Shown here: positions 8,207 to 16,914 of the stretch, piece after piece
Numbering within the stretch: the first letter of the stretch is position 1
How the letters are laid out: every line of letters starts with the position of its first letter
Notes under the pieces: model-generated
Databases searched by the model: none
Told to the model about the DNA's origin: nothing
Seen by the model: the letters and a program-made list of their open reading frames with translations, nothing else
Made by a program: the position numbers and the translations under genes
NCBI GenBank assembly: GCA_036504735.1
Contig: DASXUQ010000001.1
Span: forward strand, 21,916-85,915
Reading direction: 5' to 3'
From: a bacterium
GTDB lineage: Bacteria > Electryoneota > RPQS01
Length of the DNA: 64,000 nucleotides

Positions 8207-8467
8207 GACCAGAGACATGAGACCAAAGACCTGAGGCATGCCGCCTCATCCTCAGGTTTGGGGCGAATTATGCAAAAGGATGCGATGGGCGCATCCCGCT
8301 TAGCAAGGGTCGTCTTGTTTCAGCGTTTCAGATTCTCAGCGTTTCAGCCTTTGGGGAGTGAGCGTCGTCAAATGCCAACCTCTTCAGGCAAGGTAGTTGC
8401 TCTTTCTTGGATGCCGAACCCGGCGGAGCCCTACCTTCGGGATGCTGCTATAGAAACTGCTGCATGA
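8207..8467. other. Intergenic region before cheA, made of repeats
   Basis: About 320 bases lie between the divergent glycosyltransferase and cheA genes. They hold the CTTCATCC repeat, a TTTCAG repeat array (8318-8350), and a possible long-range stem AAGGTAG (8390-8396) with CTACCTT (8431-8437) enclosing a GC-rich hairpin. No convincing promoter and no coding sequence was seen. It should contain promoters for both directions. Confidence 0.5.
8318..8350 (+). repeat. TTTCAG(CGT/ATT/CCT) dispersed repeat, copy 1
   Basis: Tandem units of 8-10 nt, GTTTCAGC-GTTTCAGA-TTCTCAGC-GTTTCAGC. The same family appears at about 14032, 24039 (inverted), 25352, 51335 and 53307, always in intergenic DNA or just past a stop codon. 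Confidence 0.7.
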
Positions 8468-10933
8468 ATGGAGAGTACATTGCCGACCCTGGAACAGATC
8501 GCGGCTGAAGTTGTCTTGTTGTCCCCGGAGGACAGCACGGGACGCGTACATCTCGAAAAGATGCTGCGCGGCGTCGCTCAGTCGGAAGAGTTTGTTGAGC
8601 CGGTGCGCGACCTTGCCTGGCAGGCCATCGCCACCGTGCAGAGTCTGATGCAGTCCAAGGACCCGGATAGCTGTCTGAAGACGTTGAATCGTCTGCTGGA
8701 CCAGATGATCCTGGCTGAAACGGCTCCTGCGGTCACCGTGCCTGCGGAGGCCGCTCCTGTGCCCGAAGCTCCACCGGTCGCGGATGAGTCCCTGGTAGCC
8801 GATTTCCTCGGCAAGCAGGATTCCGTGCTGGCCGAATTTGAAGCCCATTGCCTCGCCTATGAAAACGGCGATACCGACGGGCTCTCTGCCGTAAAACGGC
8901 AGATCCATACCTGGAAAGGCGAAGCCAGCGTTCTGCTGCTGCATGATTTGGCCACGATGCTGCACGCGGTGGAAGACGAACTGGAATCCACATCCCTTGA
9001 GCCCAAACCTCTCGGTGAGAATCTGCTCTTTCTCGCCGATCAGATCAAAATCTATTTTGGAGCCCGGCGCAGCGCCGCTGACGCTGGCATCAATGCCGAA
9101 ACCATTCTGGCCAAATTTCGGCCCGCGGCCGCTCCGGCGACCGCCACGGTGGATATACCGGCGCCGGTAGCGGCAGCCGTCGGACAGGTCTTTGAGATGC
9201 CTGCCGAAATTGATATGGATCTGCTCCACGAATTCTGCAACGAGTCCGAAGAACATTTCCAGCAGGCCGAACAGGCGCTGATGACGCTCGAGGCTGATCC
9301 GTCGGATAAGGAAGCGGTGAACGTCGTGTTCCGCGCGTTCCATACCGTCAAGGGCACCTCGGGTTTTGTCGGTCTCGGCTGCGTAACGGAACTGGCCCAT
9401 AAGGCCGAGACCTTCTTCGACCGGCTCCGCAAGGGCACACTGGTGATGCAGGGTGTCTATACCGATCTGGCCTTTGAAGCCCTCGATATGCTCAAGGGCA
9501 TTTTGCGCGGCACCCAAGGGGCCATCGAGAGTGGCCGTCTGCCCTTGCCTCCGCTCTATGCGGATCTGCTTAAGCGACTGGAGCACGTCGGCACGGCTCC
9601 CGCTTCGGCGGCCGTCCCCGCCGCGGCGGTGATCGAACGCGCTCCCGCGGCGCAAGCCTCAGATGCGGCCTCGGGTTCGGCGGAGACCTCGGGCGAAGCG
9701 GTGGAAAGCAAAGCCGCCGATGGCGCGCGCGGAAAACGCACCGGACAGGCGGAGAGCGATGGCTCGGTGAAGGTGAGCACCGGACGGCTCGACAATATGA
9801 TCAATATGGTCGGCGAGCTGGTGATCGCCCAATCGATGGTCAGTCAGGATCCCGTCATACAAAACGGTACGGACCAGCGGCTCATCCGCAATGTCTCGCA
9901 GCTCAACAAAATCACACGCTCGCTGCAGGAACTGGCGCTCTCCATGCGCATGGTCTCGGTCAAGGCCACCTTCCAGAAGATGGCACGCCTCGTGCGAGAC
10001 CTGGCCCGCAAGGCCAACAAGGAAATTCTCTTCGAGACCGAAGGCGAAGACACCGAACTGGACCGCAACATGGTGGAGGCGATTGCCGACCCGCTGGTTC
10101 ATATGGTGCGCAATGCCGCCGATCATGGCCTCGAGACCCCGGACGACCGCGTCAAAGCCGGCAAGCCGCGCCAGGGAATCATCCGGCTGCGCGCCGCCCA
10201 TGAAGGCGGATCGGTGCTGATCACCCTCACCGATGATGGCCGCGGCTTGAACAAGCAGAAGATTCTGGCCAAGGCTATCGAGCGCGGCATCGTGGAACCC
10301 AATGCCCAGCTCTCAGACTCGGAAATTCACAATCTGATCTTCATGCCCGGCTTTTCCACAGCGGACAAGATCACCGACGTATCCGGTCGCGGCGTGGGCA
10401 TGGACGTGGTACGCACCAACGTGGAAGCGCTGCGCGGCACGGTGGAGATCTCCTCCAAGCCGGGAGAAGGCAGTGTCTTCAGCGTACGCTTGCCGCTGAC
10501 GCTGGCTATCATCGACGGCATGGTGATCCGCGCGGGCAGTGAGCGCTTCATTCTGCCGATCATCTCGATTACGGAGACCTTCCGCCCGCGGCCCGAAGAC
10601 CTCAGCACGGTGCAGGGACAGACCGAACTGGTCCTGCTGCGCGGCGACCTGATTCCTGTCTGCCGCCTTGAGCGGGCGTTCCACATCGCCGATGCGGGCC
10701 GTGAACTGACCGAGAGTATTCTCGTGGTCATCGAACACAAGGGCCGCCGGCTTGCACTGATGGTGGACGAGCTGCTCGGTCAGCAGCAGGTCGTGATCAA
10801 AAGCCTGGGCTCGACGTTCGGCAATGTTGCCGGCGTCAGCGGCGGCGCCATTCTGGGCGATGGCCGTATCAGCCTGATTCTGGATGTGGACGGCCTGATG
10901 CGCCTCAGCAGCGGCGCCAACCGCGTACTCTAA
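8468..10933 (+). CDS. cheA: Chemotaxis histidine kinase CheA with two HPt domains
   Basis: 821 aa. Residues 1-85 are a helical region of unknown type. A divergent HPt-like domain follows at about 105-200 with H147 in IHTWKGEA, and a canonical HPt at about 248-350 with H292 in FHTVKGTSGF. Then come an Ala/Ser linker, the dimerisation domain (VSTGRLDNMINMVGELV, about 436-500), the ATPase domain with N box DPLVHMVRNAADHG (541-554) and G box GRGVGMDVV, and a C-terminal CheW-like domain. A stop codon lies immediately upstream, so the ATG at 8468 is the start. It phosphorylates the CheY and CheB encoded downstream. No separate cheW or receptor gene is in the window, so it must pair with partners elsewhere. 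Confidence 0.95.
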   Translation: MESTLPTLEQIAAEVVLLSPEDSTGRVHLEKMLRGVAQSEEFVEPVRDLAWQAIATVQSLMQSKDPDSCLKTLNRLLDQMILAETAPAVTVPAEAAPVPEAPPVADESLVADFLGKQDSVLAEFEAHCLAYENGDTDGLSAVKRQIHTWKGEASVLLLHDLATMLHAVEDELESTSLEPKPLGENLLFLADQIKIYFGARRSAADAGINAETILAKFRPAAAPATATVDIPAPVAAAVGQVFEMPAEIDMDLLHEFCNESEEHFQQAEQALMTLEADPSDKEAVNVVFRAFHTVKGTSGFVGLGCVTELAHKAETFFDRLRKGTLVMQGVYTDLAFEALDMLKGILRGTQGAIESGRLPLPPLYADLLKRLEHVGTAPASAAVPAAAVIERAPAAQASDAASGSAETSGEAVESKAADGARGKRTGQAESDGSVKVSTGRLDNMINMVGELVIAQSMVSQDPVIQNGTDQRLIRNVSQLNKITRSLQELALSMRMVSVKATFQKMARLVRDLARKANKEILFETEGEDTELDRNMVEAIADPLVHMVRNAADHGLETPDDRVKAGKPRQGIIRLRAAHEGGSVLITLTDDGRGLNKQKILAKAIERGIVEPNAQLSDSEIHNLIFMPGFSTADKITDVSGRGVGMDVVRTNVEALRGTVEISSKPGEGSVFSVRLPLTLAIIDGMVIRAGSERFILPIISITETFRPRPEDLSTVQGQTELVLLRGDLIPVCRLERAFHIADAGRELTESILVVIEHKGRRLALMVDELLGQQQVVIKSLGSTFGNVAGVSGGAILGDGRISLILDVDGLMRLSSGANRVL

Positions 10934-10952
10934 CCGGAGCCCGAAAGATTCT

Positions 10953-11810
10953 ATGTCCTCGACACCCCCGGAAATCCTCGCCCCGGTCTCGCTCAGTGAC
11001 AGTGACTATAAAAAAGTCACGCAGATCGTCCACGAATTGTCCGGCATTCACCTGCATGAAGGCAAGCGTGAACTGGTCGTGGCAAGGCTGGGAAAACGGA
11101 TCCGCCAGCTCGGCATGAAGAGCGTCGGCGACTATTTGAAATATGTGCGCGAGGAGCAGACGCAGGGTGAACTGGTCACGATGCTCGATGCGCTCTCCAC
11201 CAACCTTACCGCCTTCTGGCGGGAATCCCAGCACTTCGATTATGTCGTCAAGACCACCTTGCCGCGTCTGAGCGAACGCGCCCGCCGCACAGAAGATAAC
11301 AAGATCCGCGTGTGGAGCGCCGGCTGCTCTTCGGGGGAAGAGCCTTACGGCCTGACGATGCTGATGCTGCATCATCTGGACCGGCCCGAGCGCTACGACA
11401 TCCGGGTACTGGCGACCGATCTGTCAACCAAAGTGCTGGGCATCGCCCGCGGCGCCACCTATTCGTCCGAGCGTGTCAAGCCGATTCCGTCCGATATCCG
11501 GCAGAAATACATACAGGAAGTCCGGGCGGCGTACGGCGCGCAGTACCGCGTGCGTCCGGAAGTGACGGCCCATGTGACCTTCGCGCGGCTGAATCTGATG
11601 GAAACCTGGCCGATGAAGGGCCCGATGGACTTCATCTTCTGCCGTAATGTAATGATCTATTTTGACAAGCCGACCCAGGCGCGGCTTGTGAACCGGTTTT
11701 ATGATTTGCTTCGCCCCGGCGGCACGCTGTTTGTCGGTCATTCGGAAAGTCTGACCGGCGTGGAAAACCACTTTCGCTACGTCAGACCTACTATTTACGA
11801 GAAGCCGTGA
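10953..11810 (+). CDS. cheR: Chemoreceptor glutamate methyltransferase CheR
   Basis: 285 aa. N-terminal helical domain, then the SAM-binding Rossmann domain with RVWSAGCSSGEEPYGLTM (motif I, GCSSGEEPY) and DFIFCRNVMIYFD near the end, both diagnostic of CheR. It methylates receptor glutamates and opposes CheB. It begins 19 bases after cheA; its stop overlaps the GTG start of cheD (GTGA). Confidence 0.95.
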   Translation: MSSTPPEILAPVSLSDSDYKKVTQIVHELSGIHLHEGKRELVVARLGKRIRQLGMKSVGDYLKYVREEQTQGELVTMLDALSTNLTAFWRESQHFDYVVKTTLPRLSERARRTEDNKIRVWSAGCSSGEEPYGLTMLMLHHLDRPERYDIRVLATDLSTKVLGIARGATYSSERVKPIPSDIRQKYIQEVRAAYGAQYRVRPEVTAHVTFARLNLMETWPMKGPMDFIFCRNVMIYFDKPTQARLVNRFYDLLRPGGTLFVGHSESLTGVENHFRYVRPTIYEKP

Positions 11811-12307
11811 ATTTATCCACTTTAAACGCAAAGCGGATCATCGTCGGCGTGGGCGACATGAAACTTTCCAACCGTGCCGGGGAGATTCTGGTCACACACG
11901 CTCTCGGCTCCTGCATCGGAATCACCATCTATGATCCCGTGGCGGTGGTCGGCGGTCTGCTGCATTTTATGCTGCCCGATTCGGCGGTGAATCCGCAGCG
12001 CGCGCAGGAGAACCCCTGGATGTTCGCCAATGTGGCCATCCCGCTTTTCTTCAAGAAAGCCTATGAACTGGGCGCCAGCAAGCCGCACCTGATTGTCAAG
12101 GTCGCTGGCGGCGCGCAGTTCCTCGATGATAAGGATTTCTTCGCCATCGGCAAGCGCAATCACACCATGATGCGCAAGATTTTCTGGCAGAACGGCGTGC
12201 TGATCAAGGGAGAACACGTGGGCGGCACAGTGTCGCGCACTCTCTTTTTGGAAGTCGGCACCGGAAAGGTCTGGTTTAGCAGCGGCGGAGAGGATTACGA
12301 ACTATGA
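11807..12307 (+). CDS. cheD: Chemoreceptor glutamine deamidase CheD
   Basis: 166 aa. Contains LVTHALGSCIGITIYDPVA with the catalytic Cys in GSCIG, GGLLHFMLPDS with the catalytic His, and KVAGGAQFL, the standard CheD pattern. It deamidates specific receptor glutamines and in other bacteria is regulated by CheC-type phosphatases; a CheX/CheC-like protein is encoded three genes downstream. Start GTG at 11807, overlapping cheR by 4 bases; the end overlaps the HDOD gene by 4 bases. Confidence 0.94.
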   Translation: MNLSTLNAKRIIVGVGDMKLSNRAGEILVTHALGSCIGITIYDPVAVVGGLLHFMLPDSAVNPQRAQENPWMFANVAIPLFFKKAYELGASKPHLIVKVAGGAQFLDDKDFFAIGKRNHTMMRKIFWQNGVLIKGEHVGGTVSRTLFLEVGTGKVWFSSGGEDYEL

Positions 12308-13164
12308 TCTCACTGGCGGACCTTTCCAACGAGATTGATCATCTCGAACCGATCCCTTCATCCCAGCCTTTGCTGGCGCAGGCGCTTTCCGACCCGAACG
12401 CGGACATGCAGGAATTCGTCAAAGTGATCGAATATGATCCGGCCCTGACGGCCAATGCCCTGCGGCTGGCCAACTCGGCGTATTACTCGCCGGGCGTGGC
12501 CGTAAACACGGTGCGCGAGGCCGTCATCCGGCTCGGCGCGGGGCGCATTCTGCAGCAATCGGTGGGACGCAGCGTGCGCGGCAAGCTCACGCAGTCCTGT
12601 CCCGGCTACAGCCTCGAGGAAGACGAGCTGTGGCGGCACTCGGTGGCGGCCGCTGTGGCGGCGGACCTTCTGCCGCGTCACGCAAAGACCAGTATTCATC
12701 CCGTGGCTTTCACCGCCGCGCTGCTGCACGACATCGGAAAACTGGTGCTCTCCCGCCATCTCAACGATGAATTGAAGCAGGATATTTTCGCCGTCGCAAA
12801 GCAGCGGGGAATCTCCTATGTGGAAGCCGAGCGCGCGGTCCTGGGATTCGATCATGCGCAGGTCGGGGGCGTCATCGCGCGGCGCTGGAAATTTCCCGAC
12901 GCCCTCGCGACGGCCATCGCCTACCACCATCGCCCGCGGGAAAGCAGTGAAAACAGCGCCCTCGACGCCGTGCATGTAGCCAATGCGGTTGCCAAAATCA
13001 TCGGCGTGGGCATGGGCAGTGAGGAAATGAATCTGCTGGTGGACAGCGGCTCGGCCCGCGCTATCGGACTGACTCCCGCAAGTTTTGAGTCGCTCTGCGC
13101 CGCCGCGGCGCATGATCTGCCGTCGGTCATCGCATTATATGAGGATGAGGCACATGGCCTATAA
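12304..13164 (+). CDS. HDOD-domain protein within the chemotaxis operon
   Basis: 286 aa. An HDOD domain (degenerate HD hydrolase fold) covers about residues 10-215: EPIPSSQPLLAQALSDPNAD, YDPALTANALRLANSAYY, AVIRLGAGRILQQSV, AALLHDIGKLVLS and the YHHRP element. The protein retains an HD pair (LHDIGK) often lost in HDOD proteins, so residual phosphohydrolase activity cannot be excluded. HDOD proteins commonly act in signalling next to CheY-like regulators. ATG overlaps the cheD stop by 4 bases; the 3' end overlaps the next gene by 11 bases. Confidence 0.9.
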   Translation: MISLADLSNEIDHLEPIPSSQPLLAQALSDPNADMQEFVKVIEYDPALTANALRLANSAYYSPGVAVNTVREAVIRLGAGRILQQSVGRSVRGKLTQSCPGYSLEEDELWRHSVAAAVAADLLPRHAKTSIHPVAFTAALLHDIGKLVLSRHLNDELKQDIFAVAKQRGISYVEAERAVLGFDHAQVGGVIARRWKFPDALATAIAYHHRPRESSENSALDAVHVANAVAKIIGVGMGSEEMNLLVDSGSARAIGLTPASFESLCAAAAHDLPSVIALYEDEAHGL

Positions 13165-13543
13165 CATTCTGATCGTGGACGACTCGGGCGTCACCCGGGA
13201 AGTGCTGACGCGGACCTTGCGGCTCTGCGGCATGCCGCTCGGTGAAGTCTATCAGGCCGCCAACGGCGCCGAGGCTCTGAAGGTGCTCGAGGAGAAATGG
13301 GCGGACATGGTCTTCACCGACATCAATATGCCCGTAATGGACGGCATGCAGTTCATTGCCGAACTCCAGAAACGCGACGACTGGCAGCAGCTTCCGGTGG
13401 TAGTGGTCTCCACCGAAGGCAGCAGCAGCCGGGTCGAGGAGCTGGAGAAGATCGGCATCAGCGGCTATATCCGCAAGCCGTTCACCCCCGAACAGGTCGC
13501 CGAAATGATTGGCAAAGTGATGGGAGAAAAGCCTCATGTCTGA
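13154..13543 (+). CDS. CheY-like single-domain response regulator
   Basis: 129 aa. ILIVDDSGVTREVLTRTL at the start (acidic pocket DD), phospho-acceptor Asp in VFTDINMPVMDG, Thr/Ser in VVVSTEGS, and the conserved Lys in IRKPF. No output domain, so it probably diffuses to the flagellar switch, a pilus motor or the HDOD protein. The frame is open upstream to 13085, but the ATG at 13154 gives the usual receiver N terminus and is preceded by GAGGATGAGG. It overlaps the following gene by 8 bases. Confidence 0.9.
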   Translation: MAYNILIVDDSGVTREVLTRTLRLCGMPLGEVYQAANGAEALKVLEEKWADMVFTDINMPVMDGMQFIAELQKRDDWQQLPVVVVSTEGSSSRVEELEKIGISGYIRKPFTPEQVAEMIGKVMGEKPHV

Positions 13544-13994
13544 ACCGCTGAATGACGCCGCCAGCGCGGCCGTAATCCACGTGCTGGAAACCGCCGCCTT
13601 CATGACCGTCTGGCCCTGGCAGGAGGCCGACGGCGACTTGCAGCCGCCGGACACTACCGCCAGCATGACCTTTGCCGGACCAACGACAGGCATTTTGAGA
13701 CTGAGCGTCGCTACGGACGTGCTGCCGCTGCTCACGCAGAATATTCTCGGCGAACTGGAACCCGGCGACTCCGCCGAGGAAAAGGGCCGCGATGCGCTGA
13801 AGGAAATGCTGAATATGATCTGCGGCAATCTGCTCACCGCCTGGCAAGGCGAAGCGCCGGTGTTCAACCTCAGCCCGCCGGAGATCGTGGATGTGACGGC
13901 GCTTGCCGCCGCGACCGAACAGGCCGCGGCGCGGATTCCATTCAATTTAGAAAATACTCTCGCCGTCCTGGAAGTACAGGAAAACAAAATCTGA
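13536..13994 (+). CDS. CheX/CheC-like CheY phosphatase domain protein
   Basis: 152 aa, one CheX-like domain. The family signature is seen in DALKEMLNMICGNLLTAW, which keeps the Glu and Asn (E-x2-N) used by CheC/CheX/FliY to remove phosphate from CheY-P; the segment AGPTTGILRLSVA fits the preceding strands. Position directly after cheY supports a role as its phosphatase. The overall sequence is divergent, so activity is inferred from the retained E and N. Confidence 0.78.
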   Translation: MSEPLNDAASAAVIHVLETAAFMTVWPWQEADGDLQPPDTTASMTFAGPTTGILRLSVATDVLPLLTQNILGELEPGDSAEEKGRDALKEMLNMICGNLLTAWQGEAPVFNLSPPEIVDVTALAAATEQAAARIPFNLENTLAVLEVQENKI

Positions 13995-14015
13995 AGCGAT
14001 GAGATGCAGCAGTGA

Positions 14016-15098
<1,083 letters not shown>

Positions 15099-15124
15099 TT
15101 TTTCTTGTTACAGATTGAAATACA

Positions 15125-15153
15125 ACAGCGCGGAGTCTTTGGCTCCGCGCTGT
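15125..15153 (+). terminator. Terminator of the chemotaxis operon
   Basis: Perfect 11-bp stem ACAGCGCGGAG / CTCCGCGCTGT with loop TCTTTGG. The T tract is poor (GCGTTTC), so efficiency is uncertain. Confidence 0.65.
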
Positions 15154-15211
15154 GCGTTTCGATAGGCCCAACAGATAGATCAGTCCGGACTTGCGTTTAT
15201 TCGCGGAAAAT

Positions 15212-15232
15212 ATTACCTTTTGGGTAGGTAAT
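15212..15232 (+). promoter_or_regulatory. Inverted repeat upstream of the His/Met-repeat lipoprotein, possible operator
   Basis: ATTACCT at 15212-15218 and AGGTAAT at 15226-15232 form a perfect 7-bp inverted repeat with a 7-base spacer, 33 bases before the start codon. The half-sites and AT-rich surroundings look like a repressor or activator site; no regulator can be named. Confidence 0.4.
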
Positions 15233-15265
15233 AAGAAAGGTGCATATAAATTGGCAGCACGATCA

Positions 15266-15952
15266 ATGAGAACCCTTGCAATTTTACTGTCTCTGGTAAT
15301 GCTTGTGGCATTTGGATGCAAGCAGAATAAGCCAGCCGCGCAGGATATGTCTCAGGCCAATCCCCACGCCGGGATGGATATGAAGGACAATCCCCATGCG
15401 GGCATGGACATGAAGAACAACCCGCATGCCGGAATGAATCCCAACGAAGCGCCGGCAGCCGTTCCGGGCGGTCTGGATCTGGACTACATGACCTCCGGGC
15501 TCCCCGCCGGGTGGACCAAGGCCGAGCCCGGCTCCTCGATGCGCCTCGCGCAGATTAACATCGCGGCGGAAAAGGGCGACACCGCTCCCGCTGTCCTCGC
15601 GGTCTTCTTCTTCCCCGGCTCGGGCGGTTCCGCCGCGGCGAATATCATGCGCTGGCAGAATCAATACACCGGCCCCAAGGGCCAGCCCGGCGATCAGGTG
15701 GCCAAGACCGATACCATGATGGTTGGTTTGCTGACGGTGGTGACCACCGATGTAACCGGCACCCAGCTCGGCTCCGCATCAATGAACGGCGATGCTGCCG
15801 ATCTGCCCAACCAGCGGATGATTGCTTCGGTCATCGAGACCCCGTCCGGCAACTGGTTCATCAAGACCACCGGCCCGGCCAAGACCATGTCCGCCAACGA
15901 AGCCAAGATTCGCGCCTTCGTCAAGAAAGCCCGGATTAAAGAGAAAAGCTGA
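15266..15952 (+). CDS. Lipoprotein with NPHAGM(D/N) His/Met repeats
   Basis: 228 aa. Signal peptide MRTLAILLSLVMLVAFGC with lipobox AFGC. Directly after the lipid anchor come three tandem NPHAGM units (two NPHAGMDMK, one NPHAGMNPN). Each carries His and Met, the residues that bind copper in soft-metal chaperones. The rest (from about residue 75) is a globular domain of unknown family with DYMTSGLPAGWTKAEP and a strand-rich end. The frame opens earlier (15191), but the ATG at 15266 starts the signal peptide. I infer a periplasmic or outer-membrane metal-binding role; not proven. Confidence 0.8.
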   Translation: MRTLAILLSLVMLVAFGCKQNKPAAQDMSQANPHAGMDMKDNPHAGMDMKNNPHAGMNPNEAPAAVPGGLDLDYMTSGLPAGWTKAEPGSSMRLAQINIAAEKGDTAPAVLAVFFFPGSGGSAAANIMRWQNQYTGPKGQPGDQVAKTDTMMVGLLTVVTTDVTGTQLGSASMNGDAADLPNQRMIASVIETPSGNWFIKTTGPAKTMSANEAKIRAFVKKARIKEKS

Positions 15953-16095
15953 GAGAACCCTTACGCTCACGCGTCGCCGCGGCATGCGTTTTTTCTCTTC
16001 GCATGCCCGGCTGAGGCAGGATTGAGCGCGATTCTGCCTTGCTCTATAAGAAAGCCTAATACCTCTTGGTTCCCGCGAGCAATCGCTGTCCTTCG

Positions 16096-16125
16096 GACTG
16101 ACGGCCGGAGGCCGCCGCTAGGGGC
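16096..16125 (+). repeat. Intergenic phrase CTGACGG...GCCGCCGCTAGGGG (uninterrupted copy)
   Basis: The sequence GACTGACGG-CCGGAGGCCGCCGCTAGGGG is matched at about 51537-51593, where a 31-base palindromic unit is inserted after CTGACGG. The surrounding 15953-16257 region between two convergent genes has no gene. It also holds a CCCCCTTT / AAAGGGGG hairpin at about 16164-16182. Confidence 0.6.
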
Positions 16126-16224
16126 GGGTAAGGGGCTGAAAGCCTCTTGTCTCTGATCCTTCCCCCTTTGAAAAAGGGGGAATAAGAAGGGGGTTCTGTA
16201 TTTCACTTTCCGACTTTGAACGAG

Positions 16225-16250
16225 AAGCGGCGACCGATTGGTCGCCGCTT
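16225..16250 (-). terminator. Terminator after the DarT-like gene
   Basis: Perfect 11-bp stem AAGCGGCGACC / GGTCGCCGCTT with GATT loop, located 8 bases past the stop of the minus-strand gene. T-rich sequence follows on the plus strand, so it may act in both directions. Confidence 0.65.
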
Positions 16251-16257
16251 TTGTGTG

Positions 16258-16914
16258 TTACGATTTGATCATCCACTTGGGCCAGATGAAGAGATGGGGA
16301 AGCGTTTCGATCTTCATCGTGCGGCCCCGCGTATCGCACAACCGCTTCACCTCCGCCCCTACGGCATCACTCGGAACAATAATTTTGCGCACGTCCGCCA
16401 GGGTCAGCGAGCCATGCAGCAGCACTTCGGCCTGTGGGTGAGTGGCCACGTTATGCGGCAGAGGATCACGCTTGTGGCCTTCCACTTTGCCGGCAAACAT
16501 CTCGCGCAAACCTTCCGGGCCGGGCTTCAGATGCTTGCCCATGTCCGCCGCCGCCGAGACTTGGCAGAAGAGCGTATGGTCCCGCGAAAGCAGACTCAGA
16601 TCCAGCGCCAGATGTACCCAGTCTGCGGTCCATTCCGATCTGGAGCGGCGGTAGAGCAGTTCCACATTGGGCATGGAAAGCGACGCATTGATATAGTCCA
16701 GTCCCACCGCAAACCGCTCATAGCGGTATGGATCGTGCAGATAGCGCGATGCGTCCGAGCCGTAGGCCTCTTCCAGGCTGCGAACCGTGTGCAGCTTGCC
16801 GTCGGCAATGATCTGCGGCAGGTTCTTGTACAGATGCGTGCTGTGCAGCAGCAGAAGAATGCCGCGCCGCCGGAGTTCGTGGGCAATCGTATCTTGGGAG
16901 AAGAAACGGATCAT
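16258..16914 (-). CDS. DarT-like DNA ADP-ribosyltransferase (DUF4433 type), no DarG nearby
   Basis: 218 aa. The arrangement resembles DarT: an N-terminal LLLHSTHLYKNLPQIIADGK corresponds to the NAD-binding H-x-T-H-x2-N-L-x2-I-L region, LDYINAS to the conserved D-Y-(V/I) segment, and PQAEVLLHG with ADVRKIIV to the catalytic Glu region (xAExLV) near the C terminus. DarT modifies thymidine in single-stranded DNA and is normally neutralised by the macrodomain protein DarG. No macrodomain gene is in the window. The frame continues upstream without stop inside the MFS gene, but the ATG at 16914 overlaps the MFS stop (ATGA). Family match is from motif memory; another ART-like fold remains possible. 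Confidence 0.65.
   Translation of the reverse strand: MIRFFSQDTIAHELRRRGILLLLHSTHLYKNLPQIIADGKLHTVRSLEEAYGSDASRYLHDPYRYERFAVGLDYINASLSMPNVELLYRRSRSEWTADWVHLALDLSLLSRDHTLFCQVSAAADMGKHLKPGPEGLREMFAGKVEGHKRDPLPHNVATHPQAEVLLHGSLTLADVRKIIVPSDAVGAEVKRLCDTRGRTMKIETLPHLFIWPKWMIKS

Noticed and set aside
8390..8437. Possible riboswitch before cheA
   Set aside because: A long-range stem exists, but the conserved bases of c-di-GMP or other known classes are absent, and the sequence looks like another dispersed phrase.
8384..9655. 423-residue minus-strand frame opposite cheA
   Set aside because: Antisense shadow of the GC-rich cheA gene with no recognisable domain.
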